This document shows, in pieces, positions 1 through 10,040 of a stretch of 64,000 nucleotides of DNA. A program made the position numbers and the translations under genes. Numbering within the stretch: the stretch's first letter is position 1; every line of letters starts with the position of its first letter. This DNA comes from Pseudomonas oryzihabitans (GTDB taxonomy: Bacteria > Pseudomonadota > Gammaproteobacteria > Pseudomonadales > Pseudomonadaceae): assembly GCF_001518815.1 (NCBI RefSeq), contig NZ_CP013987.1, forward strand, positions 4,300,501 to 4,364,500, written 5' to 3'. The notes beneath the pieces were generated by a model that saw only the letters and a list, made by a program, of their open reading frames with translations, did no database searches and had not been told where the DNA came from.

Positions 1-987
1 CAGCACGGCGGTGCCCAACTCGACGAGGGTCTTCAGGTCGGTGGAGAAGCCGGTAGCGGGCCGCGAACGGCCGAAGTCGGCGCCGATGTTGTCATAGCGC
101 CCGCCCTGGGCGATGGATTGCCCGGTGCCAGGCACGAAGGCGGCAAAGACCACGCCGGTGTGATAGTGATAGCCACGCAGCTCGCCCAGATCGAAATACA
201 GCGGCACGCCCGGGAAACGACCCTTGAGCGATTCGGCCAGAGCGATCAGTTCATCCAGCGACTGCAGGACGCCTGCAGGCGCACCCGTCAGCCGTTGGCG
301 CGCCTGGTCGAGCACCGCGGCATCGCCGCTGAGCTCAGCCAGGGCACGCAGCCAGCCGCGCTCGGCGGCAGGCAACTCGGCGGTCAGCTCGGCGATCTCG
401 TCCACCGCCTTGCGCTGCAGGGCATCGAACAGCTGCTGCTCGCTGGCGCCGGAAACACCGGCTGCCTGGCACAGGCCGCGATAGATCCCCACATGCCCCA
501 GATCCATGTGGACATCGGGCACCTGGGCCTGCTCCAGCACGTCGAGCATCAGGCTGATGACCTCGAGATCGCCCTCGCTGCCGGGCACGCCATAGAGCTC
601 GGCGCCAACCTGGATCGGACTGCGCGAGGTGGACAGTGCCCGCGGACGGGTATGCAGCACGCTGCCGGCATAGCACAGCCGGCTAGGGCCGCTCTGTTTG
701 AGGCTATGGGCTTCCATGCGCGCCACCTGGGGCGTGATGTCGGAGCGAAAGCCCATGAGGCGACCGGAATTGGGATCGGTCACCTTGAAGGTGCGCAGCT
801 CCAGCTCCTTGGCCGCACCGGTGAGCAGCGATTCCAGGAATTCCAGGTGCGGGGTGATGACGAACTCATAGCCCCAGCAATGGAACAGTTCCAGTACCCG
901 GCGACGAGCACCCTCGATGCGCGCCGCGTCGGGCGGCAGGATTTCCTCGATACCGTCAGGCAGCAGCCAGCGGTCTACCGTAGCCAT
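1..987 (-). CDS. hisZ: ATP phosphoribosyltransferase regulatory subunit HisZ (3' end outside window)
   Basis: This is the histidyl-tRNA-synthetase-like regulatory subunit that pairs with short-form HisG in the first step of histidine biosynthesis. The reading frame starts at ATG 985-987 ([15 protein letters not shown]) and stays open to base 1, giving 329 codons. HisZ is usually about 390-395 residues, so roughly the last 65 are outside the window. The class II synthetase-like core is visible, including the stretch [16 protein letters not shown] (motif 2 region). Its own promoter must lie in 988-1141, because a terminator for the hfl operon sits upstream at 1142-1166. The family call is firm; the C-terminus cannot be inspected. 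Confidence 0.93.
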   Translation of the reverse strand, partial: MATVDRWLLPDGIEEILPPDAARIEGARRRVLELFHCWGYEFVITPHLEFLESLLTGAAKELELRTFKVTDPNSGRLMGFRSDITPQVARMEAHSLKQSGPSRLCYAGSVLHTRPRALSTSRSPIQVGAELYGVPGSEGDLEVISLMLDVLEQAQVPDVHMDLGHVGIYRGLCQAAGVSGASEQQLFDALQRKAVDEIAELTAELPAAERGWLRALAELSGDAAVLDQARQRLTGAPAGVLQSLDELIALAESLKGRFPGVPLYFDLGELRGYHYHTGVVFAAFVPGTGQSIAQGGRYDNIGADFGRSRPATGFSTDLKTLVELGTAVL

Positions 988-1141
988 TAGGCCTCTTCTC
1001 CATGTCATGGATCGGCACGCGGCTGCCGAGGTCGGCGCGGTGGATTCCTGGAGAATCCTGCCACCGGATCGAGCCGCTCTGCCGTGGATTGCTACCCGGA
1101 TCAGCCAGGGCGTCGCCCTTCCACGGGTTTCGTACGGACGC

Positions 1142-1166
1142 AAAAAAGCCGGGGATGGCCCCGGCT
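1142..1166 (-). terminator. Rho-independent terminator of the hflX-hflK-hflC end of the operon
   Basis: Read on the minus strand, a GC-rich perfect stem (AGCCGGGG paired with CCCCGGCT) is followed by a run of six T. It lies 77 bases beyond the hflC stop and upstream of hisZ, so it separates the two transcription units. Confidence 0.85.
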
Positions 1167-1242
1167 GATTCATGATAACACGAAAAAATCGGCGATCGGG
1201 GATGAACGACGAGCGAAGCCTAGTCGCCGCTCATCCCCAACC

Positions 1243-2112
1243 TCACTGTCCAGGGCTCTGGAAATACTTGAAGAAATCGCTCTTCGGATCGAGCACCAGA
1301 ACATCGCTCTTGCTGGAGAAGCTGGAGCGATAGGCCTGCAGGCTGCGATAGAAGGAGAAGAACGAAGGATTCTTCGAGTAGGCCTGGGAATACACCTGGG
1401 CCGCCTGGGCGTCACCCTCACCGCGAGCCTGCTCGGCCTGACGGTAGGCTTCGGCCAGCAGCACGCGGCGCTGACGATCGGCGTCGGCACGGATGCCTTC
1501 GGCCAGTTCACGACCCTTGGCGCGGTGCTCACGGGCTTCCCGCTCGCGCTCGGTGCTCATCCGCTCATAGACGCTGCGACTGACTTCCTTGGGCAGGTCG
1601 ATGGCCTTGACGCGTACGTCGAGCACCTCGATACCCAACTCCTGATTGGCCATCTTGTTCAGCGCCGCAGTCAGCGAACCGACCATGGCATCACGCTCGC
1701 CAGACACCACCTCATGCAGGGTGCGACGACCGAACTGGTCGCGCAGACCTGCTTCCAGGCGGCGCAGCAGGCGCTCGTCGGCGATCTGCTTGAGACCCGA
1801 GGTCGCGGTGTAGTAACGATCGGCATTGAAGATGCGCCACTTGGCGTAGGCATCCACCATCACCGCCTTCTTTTCCAGCGTCAGGAAGCGCTGCGTCGGG
1901 GTATCCAGCGTCTGCAGACGCGCATCGAACTTGCGCACCCGGTTGACGTAAGGAATCTTGAAGTGCAGGCCGGGCTCCAGGTTGGGCTCGACCACGCGAC
2001 CGAAGCGCAGCATCACCGCACGCTCGGTCTCCTTCACCACGAACAGACTGCTCCAGGCCGCAAGGCCCAGAACGACCACGACGATCAGCGCGGCCAGCGA
2101 TTTATTGCTCAT
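1243..2112 (-). CDS. hflC: Protease modulator HflC
   Basis: HflC is an SPFH/band-7 inner-membrane protein that forms the HflKC cage around the FtsH protease and moderates its degradation of membrane proteins. The 289-residue product has one N-terminal transmembrane segment (about residues 5-25) and then the band-7 domain with VKETERAVMLRFGRVV. A charged helical stretch (about 185-240) fits the coiled coil that pairs with HflK. Its ATG shares one base with the hflK stop (TGATG), so translation is probably coupled. Length and order hflK-hflC are normal for the family. Confidence 0.97.
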   Translation of the reverse strand: MSNKSLAALIVVVVLGLAAWSSLFVVKETERAVMLRFGRVVEPNLEPGLHFKIPYVNRVRKFDARLQTLDTPTQRFLTLEKKAVMVDAYAKWRIFNADRYYTATSGLKQIADERLLRRLEAGLRDQFGRRTLHEVVSGERDAMVGSLTAALNKMANQELGIEVLDVRVKAIDLPKEVSRSVYERMSTEREREAREHRAKGRELAEGIRADADRQRRVLLAEAYRQAEQARGEGDAQAAQVYSQAYSKNPSFFSFYRSLQAYRSSFSSKSDVLVLDPKSDFFKYFQSPGQ

Positions 2113-3299
2113 CAGCGGCTCTCCCTCGTACGCGCTTCGGTGGACTGCGGCAGATTGCGAATGACCGAGGCGGCCGTGTCGCTCGACGCCGCCGGGGCAG
2201 CGCCACCACTGATGGCCGAGGTCGGTGCCGGAGCACGGTTCTGCATCAGCTTGTCGAGCGGCAGATAGAGCAGGTTCTGACCGGCCTGACCGGTGACCAT
2301 GATCTTGCTCGACTGGCCAAGCACTTCCTGCATCGTCTCGATGTACAGACGCTCACGGGTCAGCTGCGGATTGGCCGCGTACTGGACCGCCAGCTGGCTG
2401 AAGCGCGAGGCATCACCCTGGGCACGGGCCACGACTTCGTCGCGATAGCCGTTGGCTTCCTCGATGATGCGTTGGGCAGCACCGCGGGCCTCGGGGATCA
2501 CGCCGTTGGCATAGGCTTCGGCCTGGTTCTTCTCGCGCTGCTCATCCTCGCGAGCACGGATCACGTCGTCGAAGGCTTCCTGAACTTCACGGGGCGCCGC
2601 GGCGCTCTGGATGTTCACCTGGGTCACGGTGATGCCGGTCCCGTAGGTATCGAGGAAGCGCTGCAGCCGCTCGCGCACATTGGTGGCGACCTGCTCGCGG
2701 CCATCGGTCAGCAACTGATCCATGGTCGAGGAGCCGGCCACGTGGCGCACGGCGCTGTCGGTCGCCTGCTGCAGGCTGACCTCGGGCTGGTCGACGTTGA
2801 GGACGAAGTCCTTGAGGTTGGTGATGCGGTACTGGACGGTCAGCGGCACCTCGACGATGTTCTCGTCCTGGGTCAGCATGGCGCCCTGCTTGCTGTAGGC
2901 CCGCTCACGGGTCACGTTTTCCTGGTACTTGGTCTCGAAGGGCGGGAAGTAGATGTTCAGGCCGGGCCCTACCGTCTCATGGTATTTGCCCAGGCGCAGC
3001 ACCACTGCCTGCTCCTGCTCGTCCACGACGTAGACGGCGTTGTACAGCCAGAGCGCGCCGATCAGCAGTACGCCCAGGAGCAGCAAGCCTTTGCCGCCCC
3101 CCGAACCGAGGCTGTCGCCGCCGCTGCCACCGGAACGCTTCTTGCCGCCGATCAGGCGATTGATGCGGTCCTGAAATTTACGCAAGGCTTCGTCGAGATC
3201 CGGCGGCCCCTTGCGTCCACCATTGCCGCCACCGTTGTTGTTGCGGCCGCCCCAGGGGTCTTGATTGTTCGAGTTGCCACCGGGCTCGTTCCAAGCCAT
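2112..3299 (-). CDS. hflK: FtsH protease activity modulator HflK
   Basis: HflK is the partner of HflC in the FtsH-regulating membrane complex. The start is placed at ATG 3297-3299 (MAWNEPGGNSNNQDPWGG), giving 395 residues; the longer in-frame reading from 3380 lacks family similarity. The Gly/Asn-rich cytoplasmic N-terminus (1-65) is followed by a transmembrane segment at about 72-91 and a band-7 domain (about 90-290). The C-terminal tail is Ala/Ser/Thr-rich and low in complexity. The gene sits 98 bases downstream of hflX and overlaps hflC by one base. Confidence 0.96.
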   Translation of the reverse strand: MAWNEPGGNSNNQDPWGGRNNNGGGNGGRKGPPDLDEALRKFQDRINRLIGGKKRSGGSGGDSLGSGGGKGLLLLGVLLIGALWLYNAVYVVDEQEQAVVLRLGKYHETVGPGLNIYFPPFETKYQENVTRERAYSKQGAMLTQDENIVEVPLTVQYRITNLKDFVLNVDQPEVSLQQATDSAVRHVAGSSTMDQLLTDGREQVATNVRERLQRFLDTYGTGITVTQVNIQSAAAPREVQEAFDDVIRAREDEQREKNQAEAYANGVIPEARGAAQRIIEEANGYRDEVVARAQGDASRFSQLAVQYAANPQLTRERLYIETMQEVLGQSSKIMVTGQAGQNLLYLPLDKLMQNRAPAPTSAISGGAAPAASSDTAASVIRNLPQSTEARTRESR

Positions 3300-3397
3300 A
3301 GCGCTCTCCCTACTGATAACGCGAAAGCGCGCCGAAATGGCGCGCCGACCAATGCTACCGGATGGCCCCTGCCCGAACAAAAGCGCCGAGCGGGGGT

Positions 3398-4702
3398 TTA
3401 TTGCAAAACATGTTGCTGGATAAAGACTTCCGGTTCTTCACCGGCCCGGCTGAGCAGTCGATTGAGTTCGGCGCGGGGTACTCGTACAGACAACAGGATG
3501 TTGCCTTCGTCATCATGATCGTCCTGCCTGACCACACCCAGGTCGAACAGCTGGGCACGCAGCCGGGCATGCCGCTGGGGCAGGCGCAGCACGCCGACGA
3601 AGAGATCCTCGCCAAGCAATTCGGCGACGGCCTGACCGACCAGCTCCAGACCCCGACCTTCGCGCGCCGACACCCAGACCCGGATTGGGCGTCCGGTTTC
3701 GTCGTCGCGCTGGATATGCGGCTCGACCCCGTCGAGCAGGTCGAGCTTGTTGTAGATCTCCAGCATCGGCAGCTCATCGGCCCCGATCTCGTGCAGCACC
3801 GCCTCGACCTGCTCGATCTGCAGCTGGCGATCGTCCTCGTGGGCATCGATCACGTGCAGCAGGAGATCGGAGTTGCTGGATTCCTCCAGCGTCGCACGAA
3901 AGGCTTCCACCAGCTTGTGTGGCAGATGGCGGATGAACCCCACGGTATCGGCCAGCACGATCGGCCCCAGATCCGGCAGCTCCAGACGGCGCAGGGTGGG
4001 ATCCAGGGTGGCGAACAGCAGGTTGGCGGCGTAGACACCGGATTCGGTCAGGCTGTTGAACAGGGTGGACTTGCCGGCGTTGGTGTAGCCGACCAGGGAC
4101 ACCGAGGGGATCTCGGCACGGCGGCGCCCGCGACGGGCCTGCTCGCGCTGGCTGCGCACCTTGTCCAGGCGCTGGCGGATCTGGCGGATGCGGATCCGCA
4201 GGAGACGGCGGTCGGTCTCCAGCTGGGTTTCACCCGGACCGCGCAGACCGATACCGCCTTTCTGGCGTTCGAGGTGGGTCCAGCCGCGTACCAGCCGCGT
4301 GCTCATGTGCTCGAGTTGGGCGAGCTCCACCTGCAGCTTGCCCTCGTGGGTCCGGGCGCGCTGGGCGAAGATATCGAGAATGAGGCCGGTGCGGTCCAGG
4401 ACGCGGCACTCGAAGGCTTTTTCGAGATTACGTTCCTGACTGGGCGTGAGGTCATGGTTGAAGATGACCAGATCGGCGGCATGGGCGTGCACCTGATCGT
4501 GCAGTTCCTCGACCTTGCCGGTGCCGATAAGAAAACGCGCGGTCGGCTGGCTGCGATTCACCGTGACGAAAGACACGGTCTCCGCACCCGCCGATCGCGC
4601 GAGTTCGAGAAACTCCTGAGGATCTTCGCGCGCCTCGGGATGCAGGCCTTCCAAATGGACCAGAATGGCCCGCTCACCACCTTCGTGACGCTCGAAGAAC
4701 AA
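3398..4702 (-). CDS. hflX: Ribosome-associated GTPase HflX
   Basis: HflX is a translational GTPase that splits or rescues stalled 70S ribosomes, notably under heat stress. The 434-residue product has the N-terminal HflX domain with the glycine-rich patch GGIGLRGPGETQLETD (about 149-164). The G domain follows: GYTNAGKS (205-212, G1), DTVGF (252-256, G3) and NKLD (318-321, G4). The start codon is TTG (4700-4702), giving MFFERHEGGERA, which matches the usual Pseudomonas N-terminus. It lies 20 bases downstream of hfq, as in most gammaproteobacteria. Confidence 0.96.
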   Translation of the reverse strand: MFFERHEGGERAILVHLEGLHPEAREDPQEFLELARSAGAETVSFVTVNRSQPTARFLIGTGKVEELHDQVHAHAADLVIFNHDLTPSQERNLEKAFECRVLDRTGLILDIFAQRARTHEGKLQVELAQLEHMSTRLVRGWTHLERQKGGIGLRGPGETQLETDRRLLRIRIRQIRQRLDKVRSQREQARRGRRRAEIPSVSLVGYTNAGKSTLFNSLTESGVYAANLLFATLDPTLRRLELPDLGPIVLADTVGFIRHLPHKLVEAFRATLEESSNSDLLLHVIDAHEDDRQLQIEQVEAVLHEIGADELPMLEIYNKLDLLDGVEPHIQRDDETGRPIRVWVSAREGRGLELVGQAVAELLGEDLFVGVLRLPQRHARLRAQLFDLGVVRQDDHDDEGNILLSVRVPRAELNRLLSRAGEEPEVFIQQHVLQ

Positions 4703-4722
4703 CAGGGCGCTCCTCTTGTTAT

Positions 4723-4968
4723 TTATTCGCTATCCGACTCGCTCGTCTCGGAGCTGGGCAGACGGACCGGGCGGCTCGGCACCACGGTGGAAATCGCATG
4801 TTTGTAGACCATCTGGCTCACGGTGTTCTTGAGCAGAATCACGAACTGGTCGAAGGACTCGATCTGACCCTGCAGCTTGATACCGTTGACGAGATAGATG
4901 GAAACCGGAACGCGCTCTTTACGCAGGGTGTTCAGGTAAGGGTCTTGTAGCGAATGCCCTTTTGACAT
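4723..4968 (-). CDS. hfq: RNA chaperone Hfq
   Basis: Hfq forms the hexameric Sm-like ring that pairs small RNAs with mRNAs and, in Pseudomonas, also represses catabolic mRNAs through A-rich sites. The 81-residue product has the Sm1 region ([20 protein letters not shown], 25-44) and the Sm2 signature YKHAIS (55-60). Gln8 (in [11 protein letters not shown]) and the C-terminal acidic Ser/Glu tail are typical. At 81 residues it has the short C-terminus seen in Pseudomonas. It lies between miaA (upstream) and hflX. Confidence 0.98.
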   Translation of the reverse strand: MSKGHSLQDPYLNTLRKERVPVSIYLVNGIKLQGQIESFDQFVILLKNTVSQMVYKHAISTVVPSRPVRLPSSETSESDSE

Positions 4969-5055
4969 CGTGTCGCTCTCCTAAAGAAATGAAAATACCG
5001 ATCTGGCGACATGCCAGTTTCCGCTGCCCACCATGGACACGCGGACAAAAACGAT

Positions 5056-6036
5056 TCAGCTGCGGGGCGATATGGTGGCGCCGGCCAGGCATTTCAAGAT
5101 CCGTGGCAGATTGTCACAAGCCAGGCTGTCGAAGGTGTTCGCGGCGGGCCAGCCACGTAACCAGGTCAACTGCCGCTTCGCCAACTGCCGCGTCGCCGCT
5201 ACGCCACGCGCCACCATCTCCTCCCGCGAGCATTCCCCTTCGAGGAACTCCCACACCTGACGATAGCCCACGGATCGCATGGAGGGCAGACCAAGATGCA
5301 GATCGGGACGTTCCCGCAAGGCTGAGACTTCGTCGATGAGGCCCTGTTCCAGCATCAGGCGGAAGCGCTCGGCGATACGCGCATGGAGCACCTCACGCCG
5401 CGCAGGCGCCAGGATCAATTGGGCAACAGTATAGGGTAATTGCGTCTGGGGCGCCCCGTTCGAATCGGCATTGGCGCGCAATTGCAGCGCGCGATGCTCG
5501 GTCATTGAGCGGCCGCTGACCCGGAACACCTCCAGCGCGCGCAAGAGACGCTGGGGGTCATTGGGATGAATGCGTGCCGCCGACACCGGATCGACCTCGG
5601 CCAATTGCCGATGGATCTCACCCCAGCCTGCCGCAGCCGCCTGGGCTTCGATCTCGGCGCGCACCGCTGCATCGGCGCTGGGCATGTCGGCCAGGCCTTC
5701 GAGCAGGGCCTTGAAGTAGAGCATGGTGCCACCTACCAGCAGAGGGATGCGGCCGGCGGCGGCGATTTCGGCCATGGCGGCCAGGGCATCGGTGCGAAAT
5801 TCGGCGGCGGAATAGCTCTCGGCCGGATCGCGGATGTCCACCAGCCGGTGCGGGTGGGCGGCCAGCAGCTCGGCGCTGGGCTTGGCGGTGCCTATGTCCA
5901 TGCCGCGATAGATGAGCGCCGAATCGACACTGATCAGCTCGACGGGCAGCAGCCGTGCCAGCTCGATGGCGAGGTCGGTCTTGCCGGAGGCGGTCGGCCC
6001 CATGAGAAAGATGGCGGGCGGCAGGGGGGCGGTCAT
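5056..6036 (-). CDS. miaA: tRNA dimethylallyltransferase MiaA
   Basis: MiaA transfers a dimethylallyl group to the N6 of A37 in tRNAs that read UNN codons. Starting at ATG 6034-6036 the product is 326 residues ([20 protein letters not shown]), with the P-loop GPTASGKT at 13-20 and the [16 protein letters not shown] substrate region soon after. An in-frame GTG ten codons upstream is possible but less likely. It is 42 bases from the mutL stop on the same strand. Confidence 0.96.
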   Translation of the reverse strand: MTAPLPPAIFLMGPTASGKTDLAIELARLLPVELISVDSALIYRGMDIGTAKPSAELLAAHPHRLVDIRDPAESYSAAEFRTDALAAMAEIAAAGRIPLLVGGTMLYFKALLEGLADMPSADAAVRAEIEAQAAAAGWGEIHRQLAEVDPVSAARIHPNDPQRLLRALEVFRVSGRSMTEHRALQLRANADSNGAPQTQLPYTVAQLILAPARREVLHARIAERFRLMLEQGLIDEVSALRERPDLHLGLPSMRSVGYRQVWEFLEGECSREEMVARGVAATRQLAKRQLTWLRGWPAANTFDSLACDNLPRILKCLAGATISPRS

Positions 6037-6078
6037 GAGGGAGTCTCGAAGGGCGCCGCATAGCACGCGGCGGAGCGG

Positions 6079-7977
6079 TCAACGGCCGCGCAGGAAGAGT
6101 TTGTCCAGATCGTCCAGGCTGAGCTGGGCCCAGGTGGGACGGCCGTGGTTGCACTGGCCGCTGCGCTCGGTGGTTTCCATGTCACGCAGCAAGGCATTCA
6201 TCTCCGGCAGGGTCAGCCGGCGGTTGGCGCGCACCGAGCCGTGGCAGGCCATGGTGCCGAGCAATTCGTTGAGGTGCGCCTGGATACGATCACTAGTGCC
6301 ATAGTCGAGCAGATCGGCGAGTACATCCTGCACCAGCCGCGCGGCCTGAGCCTGCTTGAGCAGCGCGGGGATCTGGCGGATGGCCAGGGTTTCGGGGCCC
6401 AGGCGCTGCAGTTCGAAGCCGAGGCGCTCGAACCACTGGCCGTGTTCTTCGGCGCAGTCGGCCTCACGCTCGCTGACCGCCAAAGATTCCGGCACCAGCA
6501 GCGGCTGGCCGCGCAGGCCTTCGCTGGCCATGGCCACCTTGAGGCGCTCGTAGGTGATGCGTTCGTGGGCGGCGTGCATGTCCACCAGGATCAGGCCCTG
6601 GGCGTTCTCGGCCAGGATGTAGATGCCCTTGAGCTGGGCCAGGGCATAGCCCAGCGGGGGGACGTCGCCCTGCTCTGCCGGCAGGGACGCAGCCTCGGCA
6701 CCCTGTGGCAGCGGCGCGAAAAAGGCCTTGTAGGCGCTCTGCACCTCGGCCACCGGCGCGCCCGCATAGGGCTGCGGGGTAGGCGCGTAATGCGCAGCGC
6801 CACCCGATCCGCTACCATTGGCGAAAGGCTGGGCAGGCGGCGCAGGACTGTCGTGCAAGACGGCGGCGGCCAGGCGCATCTCGCCCTGGGGACCGAATTC
6901 ACCGGCGGCCGGACCACTCAGGGGCGCCGGCGCCGTGGGCGCCACCACGGCGAGCTGGTCGTCCGGGCGGATGTCGCCCAGGGCGCGGTGCAGGGTGCCG
7001 TAGAGGAAGTCGTGCACCTGGCGGCTGTCGCGGAAGCGCACCTCGTGCTTGGTGGGATGGACATTGACGTCCACCGTCGCCGGATCCACTTCGAGGAACA
7101 GCACGAAGGCCGGGTGACGACCGTTGTAGAGAACATCGCGATAGGCCTGGCGCACCGCATGGGCGACCAGCTTGTCGCGCACCATGCGGCCATTGACGTA
7201 GAAGTACTGCAAATCCGCCTGACTGCGGGAGAAGGTCGGCAGACCGACCCAGCCCCAGAGGCGCAGGCCGTTGCGCTCGTGCTCCAGCGGCAGGGCCTGT
7301 TCGAGAAAGGCTGGGCTGCAGACCGCGCCGACCCGGCGGCCCTGGCTCTGCGGATCGCCGGCCGGATGCAGCGCCAGCACGCTCTTGCCGTTGTGCCTCA
7401 GGTGAAAACCCACGTCGAAGCGGGCCAGCGCCAGGCGCCGCACCACTTCCTGCAGGTGATCGAATTCGGTCTTCTCGGCGCGCAGGAATTTGCGTCGCGC
7501 TGGAGTGTTGAAGAAGAGGTCGCGCACCTCCACCGAGGTGCCTTGGGGATGGGCGGCGGGCTGTACCCGCGGCTGCATCTCGCGGCCTTCGGTCTCCACC
7601 TGCCAGGCCTGGTCCTCGCCCCGGTAGCGCGAGGTCAGGGTGAGGCGCGAGACCGAGCTGACCGAGGCCAGGGCTTCGCCGCGAAAGCCCAGGCTGGTGA
7701 CACTTTCCAGTTCGTCCAGGTGGTAGATCTTGCTGGTGGCGTGGCGCGCCAGGGCCAGCGGCAGGTCGTCCGCCGGGATGCCATGGCCGTCGTCGCGGAT
7801 ACGCAGCAGCTTGACCCCGCCCTGCTCCACCTCGACGTCGATACGCCGAGCACCCGCGTCCAGGCTGTTCTCCAGCAACTCCTTGGCCACCGAGGCAGGC
7901 CGTTCGACCACCTCGCCGGCAGCGATCTGGTTGGACAGCCGCGGGCTGAGCAGCTGGATGCGCCGGGGTTCAGTCAT
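6079..7977 (-). CDS. mutL: DNA mismatch repair protein MutL
   Basis: MutL links mismatch recognition by MutS to strand incision. The 632-residue protein has the GHKL ATPase N-domain: ENSLDAGA at 36-43, then RDDGHGI and FRGEALAS. A Pro/Ala-rich linker (about 340-430) follows. The C-terminal domain carries [12 protein letters not shown], which fits the DxHA-x2-E-x4-E endonuclease motif, and CNHGRP, which fits the CPHGRP metal-site motif. This is the nicking type of MutL expected in a genus without MutH. It overlaps the 3' end of amiB by 8 bases. Confidence 0.97.
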   Translation of the reverse strand: MTEPRRIQLLSPRLSNQIAAGEVVERPASVAKELLENSLDAGARRIDVEVEQGGVKLLRIRDDGHGIPADDLPLALARHATSKIYHLDELESVTSLGFRGEALASVSSVSRLTLTSRYRGEDQAWQVETEGREMQPRVQPAAHPQGTSVEVRDLFFNTPARRKFLRAEKTEFDHLQEVVRRLALARFDVGFHLRHNGKSVLALHPAGDPQSQGRRVGAVCSPAFLEQALPLEHERNGLRLWGWVGLPTFSRSQADLQYFYVNGRMVRDKLVAHAVRQAYRDVLYNGRHPAFVLFLEVDPATVDVNVHPTKHEVRFRDSRQVHDFLYGTLHRALGDIRPDDQLAVVAPTAPAPLSGPAAGEFGPQGEMRLAAAVLHDSPAPPAQPFANGSGSGGAAHYAPTPQPYAGAPVAEVQSAYKAFFAPLPQGAEAASLPAEQGDVPPLGYALAQLKGIYILAENAQGLILVDMHAAHERITYERLKVAMASEGLRGQPLLVPESLAVSEREADCAEEHGQWFERLGFELQRLGPETLAIRQIPALLKQAQAARLVQDVLADLLDYGTSDRIQAHLNELLGTMACHGSVRANRRLTLPEMNALLRDMETTERSGQCNHGRPTWAQLSLDDLDKLFLRGR

Positions 7978-9400
7978 TGCTGGCCGCCAGTTCGTGGGTG
8001 GGGATGGTCAGGACCTGGCCGGAGCGGATGCGGTCGCCCTTGAGCCGATTGGCGGCGCGCAGGGTACTCAGATCGACGTCATAGCGGCGTGCGATCAGGC
8101 TCAGGCTCTCGCCGGGCTGTACGCGATGCTGGTCGATGCCGCGCACGATGCCGACCTTGCCGCCCCGCTGCTCGCGCTGCCAGGCCAGGTAGGTACCTGG
8201 CGGCGGGCGGTGCTGGAAGTACTGCACGATACCGGCCTGGATCTGCCGGGCGAGCAGGCCCTGATGCGCGGGACTGGCCAGCTTTGCCGACTCATTGGCA
8301 TTGGTGATGAAGCCGGTCTCCACCAGAATCGAGGGGATATCCGGCGACTTCAGCACCATGAAGCCGGCCTGCTCCACCCGCGAATGCAGGAGCTTGGTGG
8401 CGCGCCCGACCTGACCGAGGATAGTCTGGCCGACCTCCAGGCTGGAGGCCACGGTGGCGGTCATGGACAGGTCCATGAGCACCCCGGCGAGCATGGGATC
8501 CTTGTTGTCCAGGGCATCGGACACCCCACCGACCTGGTCGGAGCGGTTTTCCGCATCGGCCAGCCAGCGCGCGGCCTCGGAAGTGGCTCCACGCTGGGAC
8601 AGGGCGAAGACGGTGACACCCTCGGCGCTGGCGCTGGGCGCCGAGTCGGCATGGATGGAAATGAACAGATCGGCGCCCTTCTTGCGGGCGATGACCTGCC
8701 GCTGCCGCAGCGGAATGAAGTAGTCGCTGGTGCGGGTCAGCTCGGCACGGAACCCCTTCTGCCGGTTGAGATTGGCCTGCAGCTGCTTGGCAATGGCCAG
8801 CACCACGTTCTTCTCGTAGAGCCGGCCGCGACCTATGGCGCCCGGGTCTTCGCCGCCGTGGCCGGGATCAATGACCACCACCACGTCGCGCTTGCCACTG
8901 GGACTGGCCGGCAGGCGCGTCGCCGGCTGGGCGGGGGTGACCGGGGTGGCCGGCAGGTTGGGCGTAACGGTGGCGGGAATATCGCTGGTGGCAGGGTCGG
9001 TGCCCTGGTCGTACAGATCGACCACCAGGCGATTGCCGTATTCCTTGTTGGGCGCCAGGGTAAAGCTCTTGGGCGTCAGGGCGCCCTTGGTGTCCAGCAC
9101 CAGGCGCACCTCGCCCGGGGAGCGCTGGGCCGCCCGCAGCCCGGTGACCGGGGTGTTGCGCAGGGGCTTTTCGTTCAAGCCACCGTCGAGCTGCGCGCCG
9201 GACAGGTCGATGACGATGCGGTCCGGGGCACTGAGGGTGAAGACACTGGCCTTGACCGGACCGGTCAGGTCGAACACCAGACGGGTATTGTCAGGCGCGC
9301 GCCAGACGCGCATGCCTTTGATCTGGGTGGCGGCCAGCAGCTGACTACTGAGGATCAACAACAACAGGCCGAGTCCCGACCTGAAAAAACGCTTGCGCAT
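7970..9400 (-). CDS. amiB: N-acetylmuramoyl-L-alanine amidase AmiB (AMIN, Amidase_3, LysM)
   Basis: This periplasmic zinc amidase cuts septal peptidoglycan during daughter cell separation. The start is placed at ATG 9398-9400 ([20 protein letters not shown]), giving 476 residues with a cleavable signal peptide ending near LLAA. An AMIN domain (about 25-150) and a Pro-rich linker lead into the Amidase_3 domain beginning [17 protein letters not shown], with the zinc His and Glu. A C-terminal LysM module ([18 protein letters not shown]) follows. A longer in-frame start at 9478 would add residues encoded by the repeat element at 9438-9582 and is rejected. Confidence 0.95.
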   Translation of the reverse strand: MRKRFFRSGLGLLLLILSSQLLAATQIKGMRVWRAPDNTRLVFDLTGPVKASVFTLSAPDRIVIDLSGAQLDGGLNEKPLRNTPVTGLRAAQRSPGEVRLVLDTKGALTPKSFTLAPNKEYGNRLVVDLYDQGTDPATSDIPATVTPNLPATPVTPAQPATRLPASPSGKRDVVVVIDPGHGGEDPGAIGRGRLYEKNVVLAIAKQLQANLNRQKGFRAELTRTSDYFIPLRQRQVIARKKGADLFISIHADSAPSASAEGVTVFALSQRGATSEAARWLADAENRSDQVGGVSDALDNKDPMLAGVLMDLSMTATVASSLEVGQTILGQVGRATKLLHSRVEQAGFMVLKSPDIPSILVETGFITNANESAKLASPAHQGLLARQIQAGIVQYFQHRPPPGTYLAWQREQRGGKVGIVRGIDQHRVQPGESLSLIARRYDVDLSTLRAANRLKGDRIRSGQVLTIPTHELAASND

Positions 9401-9437
9401 GCCTGCGACCGTATAGCTGGAGAACGAGGATCGGCGC

Positions 9438-9582
9438 CTAAGGCGTGTTTGAAAAGTCGCCGAGCGAAGGTCAGCCAAGAAAAAAATCAGTGAGGAAGCG
9501 AAGTTTACGAAGAGTAAATGAGCATTCCGAACTGATTTTCAACACCGCCTGACCGAGCGCAGGCCTTTTCAGACAAGCCTAG
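9438..9582. mobile_element. MITE-like inverted-repeat element, copy 1
   Basis: A 145-bp palindromic unit fills the gap between amiB and tsaE. Its ends are imperfect inverted repeats (AGGCGTGTTTGAAAAG on the left; AGGCTTGTCTGAAAAG read inward from the right, 14 of 16 matching), flanked by CTAA and CTAG. The interior shares long blocks with the element at 41783-41945, in opposite orientation: GTCGCCGAGCGAAGGTCAG, GTAAATGAGCATTCCGA and ACCGAGCGCAGGC. It has no coding capacity. The CTAR flanks resemble the 4-bp YTAR target of IS5-type transposases, so a non-autonomous derivative is inferred. The right flank supplies the tsaE stop. Confidence 0.75.
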
Positions 9583-10040
9583 GGCGCGAGGGCGGCGCAC
9601 CAGGCCTCACCGTGAGCCCCCTGGCTAACCAGGCGCAGATCACGACCGTCGGCGCGTGGCGTAATGGTAATGTCCAGGTCCGGCTTTGGCAAAACGCCCT
9701 GGCCGCGCTCGGGCCATTCCACTAGGCACAAGGCCTCGGGTGTGAAGTAGTCGCGAATCCCCATGAACTCCAGCTCTTCCGGATCGGCCAGGCGATACAG
9801 ATCGAAGTGATAGACCGCGCCGCTGGTCAGCTCATAGGGCTCGACCAGGGTGAAGGTGGGGCTCTTGACTGCTCCGGCATGGCCGAGGCCACGCAGGATG
9901 CCGCGCGACAACGTGGTCTTGCCGGCGCCCAGGTCGCCGTGCAGATAGAGCACACCACGACCGCCGCTGGCCTGGGCCAGGCGGGCACCCAGGGCATACA
10001 TGGCGTCTTCGTCGGCGGCGTGCAGGGTCAGTTCAGGCAT
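9579..10040 (-). CDS. tsaE: tRNA threonylcarbamoyladenosine biosynthesis ATPase TsaE
   Basis: TsaE is the P-loop ATPase of the TsaBDE complex that makes t6A37 in ANN-decoding tRNAs. The 153-residue product has the Walker A sequence GDLGAGKTT (35-43), then [11 protein letters not shown] and the conserved [17 protein letters not shown] stretch, ending with LVEWPERG. Its TAG stop lies inside the CTAG that borders the repeat element at 9438-9582, and length is normal, so the insertion did not damage it. It overlaps nnr by 13 bases. Confidence 0.95.
   Translation of the reverse strand: MPELTLHAADEDAMYALGARLAQASGGRGVLYLHGDLGAGKTTLSRGILRGLGHAGAVKSPTFTLVEPYELTSGAVYHFDLYRLADPEELEFMGIRDYFTPEALCLVEWPERGQGVLPKPDLDITITPRADGRDLRLVSQGAHGEAWCAALAP

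Noticed and set aside
118-990. A 290-residue plus-strand open frame at the left edge
   Set aside because: It is the shadow of hisZ, which reads on the minus strand from 987 and runs off the window.
6145-8043. A 632-residue plus-strand open frame opposite mutL
   Set aside because: It is an antisense shadow. MutL on the minus strand has complete family motifs, while the plus-strand reading is low-complexity and has no family features.
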